Of a stretch of DNA of 64,000 nucleotides, positions 26,089 through 34,618 are shown piece by piece (the stretch's first letter is position 1; each line of letters opens with the position of its first letter). The position numbers and the translations under genes are program-made. The notes under the pieces were generated by a model that saw nothing but the letters and a program-made list of their open reading frames with translations, was not told the DNA's origin and ran no database searches. The stretch is from Desulfobacula sp. (GTDB lineage: Bacteria > Desulfobacterota > Desulfobacteria > Desulfobacterales > Desulfobacteraceae): assembly GCA_023701135.1 (NCBI GenBank), contig JAMPXP010000003.1:209388-273387 (forward strand), read 5' to 3'.

Positions 26089-28263
26089 TTAAGATTTAAG
26101 CCTCAGGCATAACCGGGTATGCCGGTTTGATGATTTTTCATTGCGGATGGCCATGGCAAGGGCTTTTTTTGTTCCTACCAGCACCACCAGCTTTTTTCCC
26201 CGGGTTACGGCCGTATAGATGAGATTCCTCTGTAAAAGGATATAGTGCTGGGCAACAATCGGGATGATCACAACAGGATATTCAGAGCCTTGGGATTTGT
26301 GAATCGAAACGGCATAGGCATGAACGATTTCATCAAGGGATGAAAAATCATAGACCACTTGTTTGCCGTCAAAATTGAGTTGCACCTCCTGTTCTGAAAA
26401 ATTAATATCCGTAATTCTACCGATATCCCCATTATAGGTGTGTTTGTCGTAATTATTGCGGATTTGCATGACCTTGTCGGAAATTTTAAATTCCCGGTTT
26501 CCCCTTTGGATGGCCACGCCGTTGGTGTTGAGAATTTTCTGAAGTTCCTGATTCAGATGCGTGGCCCCTGCCATGCCGTTATGCATTGGGGTCAAAACCT
26601 GGATATCATCCACAGGATCATAGCCAAAGGTGTCTGGTATCCGTTTTTGAACCAGGTCTAAGATGGTGCTGAGTACCTCTTCCGGGGCTTCTTTCTGAAT
26701 AAAATAAAAATTGCTGTTTTTATTGTCATTGGCCAGGATGGGAAACATACCCTTATTGATCCTGTGGGCATTGACAATGATCAGGCTTTTCTTGGCCTGG
26801 CGGAAAATCGTATCCAGAATAACCGTATGAAACATCCCGAATTGGATCAAATCGTTCAATACGCTTCCCGGCCCCACAGACGGCAATTGATTGACATCCC
26901 CGACAAGAATCAGGGTGGCTCCATTTGGAACGGCCTTGAGCAGGTGATGCATGAGGACGGTATCAACCATGGAGGCTTCGTCAATGATGAGGGCGTCGCA
27001 TTTTAAGGGGTTGTTATTATTTTTTTTAAATCCCGCTTCTTTCATGGAATAATCCAGCATCCGGTGAATGGTTTCAGCCCGTTCATGGGTGGCCTCACTC
27101 ATCCTTTTGGCAGCTCTTCCCGTGGGGGCGGCCAGCAGGATTTTCGCCCCTGCTGCTTTTAAAATCCTTAGGATTGCATTGATAATAGTGGTTTTTCCGG
27201 TTCCCGGGCCTCCGGTGATGATCAGGATTTTTTCATTTAAGGATCGTTTGACCGCTTCTGTCTGGTTGGTGGAAAGGACGATTTTAATCTGTTTTTTTAC
27301 CCAGTCAACCGCTTTATCGGCATCAATGGGACGGATGCTTTTCATGGAATGTTTCAACCGTTTTAGATTTTCTGCAATGCCTGTTTCACTCACATGATAT
27401 TTTTTTAAAAACACGACCTGGGGGAGTTCGGTTTTGCTTTGAAACAAGGTGTCATCTATGGTTTCCAGGACAAGGCGGCCTTGTTTGGACGAATTCAGAA
27501 GCGCCTTCAGAACCGCATTTTTTTCAACCTCCAGAAGATTCACGGCCTTTTCACACAAATCCTCCTTGGGATAACACACATGCCCGTCATTGGAAAGTTC
27601 GTGCAGAATATATTCAATTCCGGCTTGAATCCGCTCCGGAGACTGCTTTTCCATGCCGAGTCTCTCGGCGATGGCGTCGGCGGCTTTAAAACCGATGCCG
27701 AAGATATCTCTGGCAAGCCGGTAAGGATTTTCTTGAACCAGATGGATGGCATCCTGTCCATAGGTCTTGAAAATTCTGGCAGCATAGGCCGCGCTCACGC
27801 CATGGGATTGTAAGAATACCATGACGGAGCGAACTTCCTTTTGTTCATCCCAGGCGGCCTTTATGGCTTGAATCCTTTTTTGCCCGATGCCGGTCACCTC
27901 GCAAAGCCTGTCGCTGCTTTTTTCAATGATATCCAGGGATTTTATGCCGAAATGATTCACAATCCGTTCTGCCATCACAGGGCCGATTCCTTTGATCAGA
28001 CCTGATCCCAGGTATTTTTGGATACCGGATTGGGTGGCGGGAACAAGGGTGGTATAGGTTTTTACCTGGAACTGGTTCCCGAATTTGGCATGGATACCCC
28101 AGTTTCCATCCAATTCCACAAATTCACCCGGAACCGGATTCACCATGTTTCCGACAATGGTGACAAGATCCTGTTCTCCCTTGACCTTGAGTTTGCAGAC
28201 GGAAAAACCGTTTTCATCACTTGAAAAGGTGATGCGTTCAATGTGTCCTTGGAGCTTTGCCAT
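26089..28263 (-). CDS. recD2: RecD2-type ATP-dependent 5'-3' DNA helicase
   Basis: A 724-residue superfamily 1B helicase. The long N-terminal region has an OB-like start (GHIERITF) and helix-hairpin-helix motifs (GIGPVMAERIV and GIGQKRIQAI), typical of RecD2 and absent from RecBCD RecD. Motifs then follow: Walker A GGPGTGKTT, Walker B IDEASM, GDVNQLPSVGPG and the C-terminal SIHKSQGSEYP. RecD2 acts without RecBC in repair and fork processing. The frame opens at 28305, but that part overlaps the qrc terminator (28296-28337), so I start at the ATG at 28263. Confidence 0.93.
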   Translation of the reverse strand: MAKLQGHIERITFSSDENGFSVCKLKVKGEQDLVTIVGNMVNPVPGEFVELDGNWGIHAKFGNQFQVKTYTTLVPATQSGIQKYLGSGLIKGIGPVMAERIVNHFGIKSLDIIEKSSDRLCEVTGIGQKRIQAIKAAWDEQKEVRSVMVFLQSHGVSAAYAARIFKTYGQDAIHLVQENPYRLARDIFGIGFKAADAIAERLGMEKQSPERIQAGIEYILHELSNDGHVCYPKEDLCEKAVNLLEVEKNAVLKALLNSSKQGRLVLETIDDTLFQSKTELPQVVFLKKYHVSETGIAENLKRLKHSMKSIRPIDADKAVDWVKKQIKIVLSTNQTEAVKRSLNEKILIITGGPGTGKTTIINAILRILKAAGAKILLAAPTGRAAKRMSEATHERAETIHRMLDYSMKEAGFKKNNNNPLKCDALIIDEASMVDTVLMHHLLKAVPNGATLILVGDVNQLPSVGPGSVLNDLIQFGMFHTVILDTIFRQAKKSLIIVNAHRINKGMFPILANDNKNSNFYFIQKEAPEEVLSTILDLVQKRIPDTFGYDPVDDIQVLTPMHNGMAGATHLNQELQKILNTNGVAIQRGNREFKISDKVMQIRNNYDKHTYNGDIGRITDINFSEQEVQLNFDGKQVVYDFSSLDEIVHAYAVSIHKSQGSEYPVVIIPIVAQHYILLQRNLIYTAVTRGKKLVVLVGTKKALAMAIRNEKSSNRHTRLCLRLKS

Positions 28264-28295
28264 GGCGTGTCTGCTTTTTGTTACCGGCCTGAAAT

Positions 28296-28337
28296 AAAAA
28301 CGCATTCCCGGGCATTTTGCAAGGCCAAGGAATGCGT
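28296..28337 (-). terminator. Intrinsic terminator of the qrc operon
   Basis: On the minus strand ACGCATTCC and GGAATGCGT (28329-28337 and 28300-28308 on the plus strand) form a perfect 9-bp stem, followed by TTTTTATTT. It lies 35 bases after the stop of the 52-residue gene, so that gene is inside the operon. Confidence 0.8.
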
Positions 28338-28371
28338 CTGATTCAAAACAAAATTACAGGATAATCACTTT

Positions 28372-28530
28372 CTAATGATGGGATTCTCCGCCGCCTTTAA
28401 AGGTATCATAGGCTGCCTTTAAAATACAAAAGGTCAACCCCGCACCCAGGATGGAAATGGCATACCAGAAACCGCCGAAAAAAACCATGTGCGCTATATC
28501 CCAGGCCCATTCAAAATTAAATGGAAACAT
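28372..28530 (-). CDS. 52-residue membrane protein at the end of the qrc operon
   Basis: A complete small gene. It encodes 52 residues starting MFPFNFEWAWDIAH and ending GGGESHH. One hydrophobic segment covers residues 15-39 and contains Cys35; a His pair lies at the C-terminus. The ribosome site is strong (AAAGGAG about 8 bases before the ATG). It follows qrcD by 20 bases, and the operon terminator lies just after it. It is probably a small accessory subunit of the Qrc complex, as small single-span subunits are common in quinone-reactive membrane complexes. That role is inferred from position, size and topology. Confidence 0.8.
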   Translation of the reverse strand: MFPFNFEWAWDIAHMVFFGGFWYAISILGAGLTFCILKAAYDTFKGGGESHH

Positions 28531-28550
28531 AATCGTGCTCCTTTAATAAA

Positions 28551-29801
28551 TTATTCGGTTACCGGTTTAGTACGGTTCAGCTCTTTTTCCTGGGGAAACA
28601 CAGGAAGATACCGATAGGTGACCGCGATCAGGATAATGCCGTAGGCCACGGGCAGTACGGTTGTGGCCACTTCCTGCCAACTGGGAACATACAAGGCCCA
28701 GGTATCAAAACTCAATACCGGAATGGCCATGATCTGAAGCACCATGACCCAGCGGTTCAAACAAACACCGATCACGCCCAATACAATGGCAATAAGCCTC
28801 AGTGTCGGATTTTCACGGGTGGATTTCATGATGAGAATAAGGCCGGGAATAACGCCGCAAACAAGGATCTCGGTTACCAGTATCCAATAACCGTAGAAAC
28901 CGTTGTTAGAATAAAAATGACTGATATTGAACCCAAGGCCTGGTACGGTAACCGTAGCCCAATAGATGGTATCAATGATTTTGGCAATGATATAGGTAAT
29001 GATCATCCATCCGGATATTTTGGACAACAGATGAACGACATTGTCCTTAACCAGCTTTTTACCGGTAACAGCTTCTGTTATTCTGGTCACCAGCAGGGTA
29101 AAACAGGGGCCAAAAGCGGCTGCGGACCAGGTGAACAAAAAGAAGGTCCAGGGCCAGATCAAAAGGCCTTCCCGAACAGCAAAGGGCCTGCCGTACATAA
29201 CGCCTGCAACACCTCCCAGGGAACCCTGGTGGAAAAAGGAAAGGAAAGCGCCGGTGGCGGCAAAAACAGCCATTACCCCATGCATATTATGGGCAAGGTG
29301 ATGAAAAAAAGGCACCTTGTTGGCCTGTCTGTTTTCCAGAATATTCGGAATAAACTCAATGGTCAGTACTGCAAAATAGCAGGACAGACAAAAGGCCACT
29401 TCCGTCAGCATGGAATGGACATTGGCATGCCAGAAAATAAACCAGCCGCGGAGAGGCTGGCCGATATCAATGGCAAGGATCAATAATGCCGAACTATAGC
29501 AGATGAAGCCGATAATAACGGCAAAATTGATGATATTTTTCAGTTCATCCACTTTGAAAATATATTTTAACAACCCTGTAAAAAATGCCCCGCCGCCCAC
29601 TGCAATAACTGCAAGATCGGCCCAGATCCAGAGGGCAAATCCATAGTAGTCGTTCATATTGGTCTGGTTAAGGCCCTTCCACCAGATGAGGCCCATGGCA
29701 TAAACGCCCCAGAGCACTACGGCGCCCACGATGGCAATTCCAACGGCAAATTTTGGAAAAGAACAGCGGTTTGCACCTTCAGGTATTAATGCAGAATCCA
29801 T
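28551..29801 (-). CDS. qrcD: Qrc complex membrane subunit QrcD (NrfD/PsrC family)
   Basis: A 416-residue integral membrane protein with about ten transmembrane segments. The NrfD/PsrC family provides the quinone site of complexes that lack cytochrome b. In Qrc it accepts electrons from the periplasmic subunits and reduces menaquinone. The N-terminal segment (residues 18-36) is hydrophobic and lacks a cleavage site. Gene order qrcA-B-C-D on the minus strand matches the Desulfovibrio operon. Confidence 0.93.
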   Translation of the reverse strand: MDSALIPEGANRCSFPKFAVGIAIVGAVVLWGVYAMGLIWWKGLNQTNMNDYYGFALWIWADLAVIAVGGGAFFTGLLKYIFKVDELKNIINFAVIIGFICYSSALLILAIDIGQPLRGWFIFWHANVHSMLTEVAFCLSCYFAVLTIEFIPNILENRQANKVPFFHHLAHNMHGVMAVFAATGAFLSFFHQGSLGGVAGVMYGRPFAVREGLLIWPWTFFLFTWSAAAFGPCFTLLVTRITEAVTGKKLVKDNVVHLLSKISGWMIITYIIAKIIDTIYWATVTVPGLGFNISHFYSNNGFYGYWILVTEILVCGVIPGLILIMKSTRENPTLRLIAIVLGVIGVCLNRWVMVLQIMAIPVLSFDTWALYVPSWQEVATTVLPVAYGIILIAVTYRYLPVFPQEKELNRTKPVTE

Positions 29802-29834
29802 ATTTATTCACTCCTAACAAAGGTTTTGGATATG

Positions 29835-30695
29835 TTAACCATGGGATTCAGACCCATGATGATTCTTGATTTTATCCCATTCTCCCTCGAGATAATTATC
29901 GCCTGCTTTTCTGACCCATTCCCGCTCGGAAAGATAATAGACTTTGGGATTGGTTCCAAGTCTTTCAAGCAGTCTGAACACATTCGGATTTCTTGATTTT
30001 CCGACCACGTTGGGGTTATTGGACGCCGGATGGGGATCGGGTTTTACGATTTCATGGACCCTGTGGGCAGGATTGTTCAAATCCCCAAACACAATGGCGC
30101 CGGCAGGACAGGCGGTGGTGCAGGCGGTCTGATATTCATTTTCTTCAATATCTTCCCGGCCATCGTAATATGCCTTGTCTCTTGCAGCCTGATAACGGTG
30201 ATAGCAGAAGCTGCACTTTTCCACCACCCCTCTCATTCTCGGCGATACATTGGGGCTCAGATATTTTTCCATACCTTCAGGCCATTTAGGATCCCACCAG
30301 TTAAAATACCGTGCATGGTAAGGACAGGCTCCCATGCAATATCTGCATCCAAAACAGCGGGTATAGATCTGGCTGACAATTCCCGTATCATATCCATAAT
30401 CCGTAGCCGTTGCAGGACAAACTGAAACACAGGGTGAATGGCCATGATCCCCTTTTCCGCCGCAGTGCTGGCAGGGTCTTGGCAGATATACGATTTCTGT
30501 GTCAGGAAAGGATTTACCATTGGTTAATTTATAAACACGCATCCAGGTGATGCTATCCTTTTTATTGGATTCATCCTCCTTAAATGGGACATTGTTCTCA
30601 GACATGCACGAAACCATGCAGGAACCACATCCGGTGCATTTGTCCAGATCTATCACCATTCCGAACTTGTGTGCTTTAATATTTTCTTTATTCAT
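29835..30695 (-). CDS. qrcC: Qrc complex iron-sulfur subunit QrcC
   Basis: A 286-residue four-cluster iron-sulfur protein of the DMSO-reductase-subunit-B type. Four cysteine groups are visible: CTGCGSCMVSC, CQHCGGK followed by CVSVC, CFGCRYCMGAC, and CSFCYH paired with CTTACPAG. It carries electrons between QrcB and QrcD on the periplasmic side. It has no signal peptide of its own, so it is presumably exported with the Tat-dependent QrcB. The frame opens at 30731; the ATG at 30695 has AGAGG at the right distance. Confidence 0.93.
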   Translation of the reverse strand: MNKENIKAHKFGMVIDLDKCTGCGSCMVSCMSENNVPFKEDESNKKDSITWMRVYKLTNGKSFPDTEIVYLPRPCQHCGGKGDHGHSPCVSVCPATATDYGYDTGIVSQIYTRCFGCRYCMGACPYHARYFNWWDPKWPEGMEKYLSPNVSPRMRGVVEKCSFCYHRYQAARDKAYYDGREDIEENEYQTACTTACPAGAIVFGDLNNPAHRVHEIVKPDPHPASNNPNVVGKSRNPNVFRLLERLGTNPKVYYLSEREWVRKAGDNYLEGEWDKIKNHHGSESHG

Positions 30696-30727
30696 TAAGA
30701 ACCTCTTTAGCAATTTATCCTTGAATA

Positions 30728-32857
30728 TCAAGCCTTGGAAATTTTTGCTTTTATTCCAAAGGCAGCATCCAGTCCTGAACCGGATTCAATTACCGGGCCA
30801 ATCAACTCATTAATATTGACACCCTTGTTTGATACATATTTATTATCAAAGGAATGTCCCAGCCCTTTGGCCATTCCAACCAAACCCGGCATGATGCCTT
30901 CGCTGAGATGGATCATGACCTTTGCTGTTCCCACCGGGGTTGTCAAGGTCACACGGTCATAGTTTTTAAGTCCTTTGGCGGTCTTGGGATTGATCTCAAC
31001 CACAGTATCTTTACCCTTCAGTTCTTCATCAGAAACGGTTTTGACGGCAAAGGGAGACGCTGCCTGAGCTGCGCTGGGTAATCTCATATTATCAATGGGA
31101 ATCAGAAGAAGGTCCCCATCTCCGGTTGGTTGAACCGAATCAGGCGCTTTGGAAAGAAAGGAGATATCAATTTCATGGGGGATCTTAGGAACACCTTCGG
31201 ACAAGATGACATATCCGTTTTCAGACAAATCGCCCCAGGTATCTCCTGCCGCTGTTTCAAGACATTCATCAAAGGTTTCCCATTCAAAACTTTGAGCAAC
31301 GGAACCGTCCATTGCCTTTGCGATGAGAATAAGGATATCCCCGGGATGTTTGGTATTGAATACTGGTTTTACAACGGGTTTTGAGAGCCCCACCACCGCT
31401 TTTGAAAGTCCGGCCCCGGAGGGGATATCTTCAAGCCGTTCAATAAAGGTATGTACCGGCAGGATAATATCCGCTTCTTTGGCGGTTTCATCCATGAAAG
31501 AGGAGAAACTGACAACAAAAGGGATTTTTCCAAAAGCTTGTTTAACGGCTTTGGTATCATGCAGGCTGTAACAGGGATTGGACTGGTAGACCAACAAAGC
31601 TTCCACCACCGGCTGGGATGAGGCATTCACCTTGTCAAACAGATCATGGACATATAGGCTCAATTTTGCTTGTGCAAAGCCTTTATCGGCAATATCATCC
31701 ATGGTTTCTTCCGGAAATTCAAGATATTCTTTTACCGGTTGAACAAAGGCTCCGCCTTCTTTATTAATATTGCCCACAAGACAGTTTAACGTGTGCACGG
31801 CAACCAATTCCTTCAGGCTCTGGGAGCCGTCTCCCCTGCCCTTGCCGAAGACCGCAACCGGCATTTTTGCCTTTGCAAATTGAGTGGCGATGTCTTCAAT
31901 GTCAGCCTCTTTGATACCGGTTATTTCAGATATCTTTGAAAGAGGGTAATCGTTCTGAAGCAAGGCCGTCAGTTTGTTGAAGCCGCCTTTGAATCCGGCA
32001 GCGGCTGCAGCGTTAAACAGATTGTTTTTCAGAATCACCGCGCACATCCCCAGGGCCAGATCTGCTTCTGTTCCGGGCTTAACCGGAACCCATCTGTCTG
32101 CATTGGCCGCTGTGTTGGAAAGCCTGGGCTCAATCTGACAAAGCGTTGCACCTCTTTCCTTTCTGGATGCATTGGCTTTAAAACAGGCCACCGGAGATCC
32201 CCAGCCTTCTATAATACCGGCTCCGAAACTCAAAATAAAATCAGAATTGTCAAGATCAAACCCTATGGTGGTTCCCTTGCCATGCAGGGAAGCAGCCGTT
32301 AATTCAAGATAGGATTCGAGGCTTGGCATGATATAAAAATTGGGTGAGCCAAACGTTTTCAACAACCGTTTAAAAAGCCCTGAAACCGATCCCGTATTCT
32401 TATCTGTGATACAGGCCAGTTTTTCAGGTGTTCCGGCATTCCTGATATCTGCAAGCTTTCCTGAAACCAGGGAAACCGCTTCTTCCCAGGAAATTTCTTC
32501 AAATTTGTCCCCGTTTTTTTTCAAAGGGGTTTTAACCCTTGACGGATCATATAAATATTGAAGGCCGGAAATTCCATGCAGGCAAGCACCTCCGTCATTA
32601 ATGGGATATTCAGTGAGCCCTTCGATCTTGACCGGTCTGTCGTCAATCTTCCGGATGCTGATGCCGCAGCTTCCAGGGCAAAGGCTACAGACCGAACTTT
32701 CATACATCACTTCTCCGTCCACAGGGACGGGAGTCCAGGGCCAGTTCTGGGTCCAGATGGAAGAATCATCTGTCAGTTTCAACAAAACCGGTGAAACTGA
32801 AAAACCTGCAACTGCACCAAGCCCCAATCCCAAGAAGCTTCTTCGATCAACTTTCAT
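30728..32857 (-). CDS. qrcB: Qrc complex large subunit QrcB (molybdopterin oxidoreductase fold)
   Basis: A 709-residue protein of the molybdopterin oxidoreductase superfamily. The N-terminus has a twin-arginine signal (DRRSFLGLGLG). A [4Fe-4S] motif CSLCPGSC follows at about residues 57-64. The characterised D. vulgaris QrcB, as I recall it, has lost molybdenum and serves as a structural or electron-transfer subunit; I see no obvious active-site Cys/Ser/Sec ligand here, but I did not align it. Periplasmic, membrane-attached through QrcC and QrcD. Confidence 0.9.
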   Translation of the reverse strand: MKVDRRSFLGLGLGAVAGFSVSPVLLKLTDDSSIWTQNWPWTPVPVDGEVMYESSVCSLCPGSCGISIRKIDDRPVKIEGLTEYPINDGGACLHGISGLQYLYDPSRVKTPLKKNGDKFEEISWEEAVSLVSGKLADIRNAGTPEKLACITDKNTGSVSGLFKRLLKTFGSPNFYIMPSLESYLELTAASLHGKGTTIGFDLDNSDFILSFGAGIIEGWGSPVACFKANASRKERGATLCQIEPRLSNTAANADRWVPVKPGTEADLALGMCAVILKNNLFNAAAAAGFKGGFNKLTALLQNDYPLSKISEITGIKEADIEDIATQFAKAKMPVAVFGKGRGDGSQSLKELVAVHTLNCLVGNINKEGGAFVQPVKEYLEFPEETMDDIADKGFAQAKLSLYVHDLFDKVNASSQPVVEALLVYQSNPCYSLHDTKAVKQAFGKIPFVVSFSSFMDETAKEADIILPVHTFIERLEDIPSGAGLSKAVVGLSKPVVKPVFNTKHPGDILILIAKAMDGSVAQSFEWETFDECLETAAGDTWGDLSENGYVILSEGVPKIPHEIDISFLSKAPDSVQPTGDGDLLLIPIDNMRLPSAAQAASPFAVKTVSDEELKGKDTVVEINPKTAKGLKNYDRVTLTTPVGTAKVMIHLSEGIMPGLVGMAKGLGHSFDNKYVSNKGVNINELIGPVIESGSGLDAAFGIKAKISKA

Positions 32858-32903
32858 AAATTATTCCTCTATAAAGTTTTTGAATTCTTGTTTTTCAGGT
32901 TTT

Positions 32904-33581
32904 TTATTTGTGGCACTGGAAACAATATCCTTGATGACCTGTTTCTGTTTTGTGACACGCCGCGCAGTCATCCATCTTCATGCGATCCCAGGAATGTTTT
33001 TTAATTCCCCAGATATTCTTTCCCCAGATATCACGACTGTAACCGGTGATCCTGTTTTCTTCGTAGGGCCGGGAAGCGGTGGTTTCACCAATGGGGCCAT
33101 GACAGGTGACACAATCCATGCCTGCACCCCCCGGTTTCACCTGAGTATGGGCGGCATGGGAGAAAAAGACGCAGTCCGGTTGTTTTGAATAGACATACCA
33201 GGGCACTTCTTTTTCTTTGGCCACATACATTTCGGCAAATACGGCCTCATCCTTTGTCTCGCCCAGGGGTTCTTCCGTATGGCATTCCATGCATTTGTCG
33301 AGGGTGGGAATCCCTGAGAAACTGCCGTCTTCCCTCAAAGAATGACAGGAGTCACAACTGCCCGCTTCTCCGACATGAAGTGCGTGATTGAAATTAAAGG
33401 GCTGCTCTTTTTTTGAATAGAGCAATTTGGGGAACAGCAGCGTACCGGATAAAAAGCATATGACAAATGCCACAATAAAAAAGATGACACCGAGTCCCAG
33501 CCCTTTGTCATCTTTTGTGTCACCGGCAGTGCATTCCCCTGCACTTTCCGCGGAACCATTTTCACTTTCTTTCTTGCTCAT
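32904..33581 (-). CDS. qrcA: Qrc complex multihaem cytochrome c subunit QrcA
   Basis: A 225-residue membrane-anchored cytochrome c. One transmembrane anchor spans about residues 30-50. Five CXXCH haem sites are visible at 76-80, 97-101, 157-161, 206-210 and 220-224. It takes electrons from type I cytochrome c3 (reduced by periplasmic hydrogenase or formate dehydrogenase) and passes them into the complex. The D. vulgaris protein is, as I recall, a hexahaem cytochrome. A lone-cysteine site CVFFSH (137-142) could be the remnant or variant of the sixth. Confidence 0.9.
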   Translation of the reverse strand: MSKKESENGSAESAGECTAGDTKDDKGLGLGVIFFIVAFVICFLSGTLLFPKLLYSKKEQPFNFNHALHVGEAGSCDSCHSLREDGSFSGIPTLDKCMECHTEEPLGETKDEAVFAEMYVAKEKEVPWYVYSKQPDCVFFSHAAHTQVKPGGAGMDCVTCHGPIGETTASRPYEENRITGYSRDIWGKNIWGIKKHSWDRMKMDDCAACHKTETGHQGYCFQCHK

Positions 33582-33626
33582 GAAAACTCCATCAATTTAT
33601 AAGGTTGATGTTACGTTAACCATTTT

Positions 33627-33647
33627 GTCCGGACCGGGAGTCCGGAC
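33627..33647. promoter_or_regulatory. Hairpin made of two copies of a palindromic octamer in the qrcA leader
   Basis: GTCCGGAC occurs at 33627-33634 and again at 33640-33647 with a 5-base spacer. Each copy is its own reverse complement, so the pair can act as tandem operator half-sites or fold into an 8-bp hairpin in the roughly 118-base qrc leader. It lies about 46 bases upstream of the qrcA ATG, with no T-run. Confidence 0.5.
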
Positions 33648-33705
33648 TATTTGTTTTGCAGACGGCAATGATCGGCCGTGCAACAGCGTCCGTAATTAGC
33701 GTTAA

Positions 33706-33734
33706 TCTATATTAATATCTTGTTTTCTTGTCAA
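33706..33734 (-). promoter_or_regulatory. Candidate sigma-70 promoter of the qrc operon
   Basis: On the minus strand TTGACA (33734-33729) and TATAGA (33711-33706) are exactly 17 bases apart. The -35 lies within a small inverted repeat, TTGTC-TT-GACAA, which may bind a regulator. The leader would be about 118 bases. Confidence 0.65.
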
Positions 33735-33775
33735 GACAAATTAAGATAATGATCACGGATGCCGAAGGGCCATGG

Positions 33776-34609
33776 TTAGGCGTAGCTATGGAGTCCGCTG
33801 AGAAGATAATTCACGCCGAAATAGGTAAAAAGAACGGCGATAAAACCAATGATGGAAATCCAGGCCAGGTTTTTTCCGGACCACCCTTTCATCATTCTTA
33901 AATGCATGAAAATGGCATAAACAAACCAGGTAATCAGGGACCAGGTTTCTTTGGGGTCCCAACTCCAGTATGTCCCCCATGCAGAATTGGCCCAGACTGC
34001 GCCGGTGATGATACCAATGGTCAGAAACAAAAAACCGAAAACCACCATTTGATAGGTCAATTCGTCTATGAGTTCCCATGACGGCAGTTTGGCAAAAATG
34101 GATTCCGCTTCAGGATTACGGGGCTTTACAAAATACATGATACTGAACCCGAAAGCCACGGCAAAGCCTGCATAACCCAGAAAGCAGGTGATGACATGGG
34201 CAATGAGCCAATTGCTTTTTAACGCCGGAATCAAAGGAGAAATTTTGTTGCTGATACTGGGATCAAAGGATGCGTAGGCAATGGCAAGAAATATCAAAGG
34301 AGAAGCAAATACACCGATGATGCTTTCCTTGTATTTGAGTTCAACAAAAATATAAAGGACGGCGACGGTCCAGGAGAAAAAAACCAGGGATTCATACATA
34401 TTGGAAAAAGGAGCATGCCCATATCCCAGTTGATAGGATTCAATCCAACGAAGGATAATTCCGGCGGAATTGTCTAAAAAGCCGATCACAAGCACAACAA
34501 AACCGGCCTTGGCAAGAATCTGTTTTTTAAAGGCAAAGGACCCGACATAGAAAATCGTGGCCAAGGCATAGATAAAGGTCGTTGTCGACAATAGGAATGA
34601 ACTGTTCAT
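33776..34609 (-). CDS. ccsA: Cytochrome c biogenesis protein CcsA (system II haem exporter, WWD domain)
   Basis: A 277-residue membrane protein with about eight transmembrane segments. The tryptophan-rich WWD motif WGTYWSWDPKETW near residue 215 and conserved histidines bind haem for export. With ResB it forms the system II cytochrome c synthase, which attaches haem to CXXCH motifs in the periplasm. Some pipelines name this family CcsB. It sits between resB and the qrc operon, whose QrcA needs haem attachment. Confidence 0.92.
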   Translation of the reverse strand: MNSSFLLSTTTFIYALATIFYVGSFAFKKQILAKAGFVVLVIGFLDNSAGIILRWIESYQLGYGHAPFSNMYESLVFFSWTVAVLYIFVELKYKESIIGVFASPLIFLAIAYASFDPSISNKISPLIPALKSNWLIAHVITCFLGYAGFAVAFGFSIMYFVKPRNPEAESIFAKLPSWELIDELTYQMVVFGFLFLTIGIITGAVWANSAWGTYWSWDPKETWSLITWFVYAIFMHLRMMKGWSGKNLAWISIIGFIAVLFTYFGVNYLLSGLHSYA

Positions 34610-34618
34610 AAAAAATAT

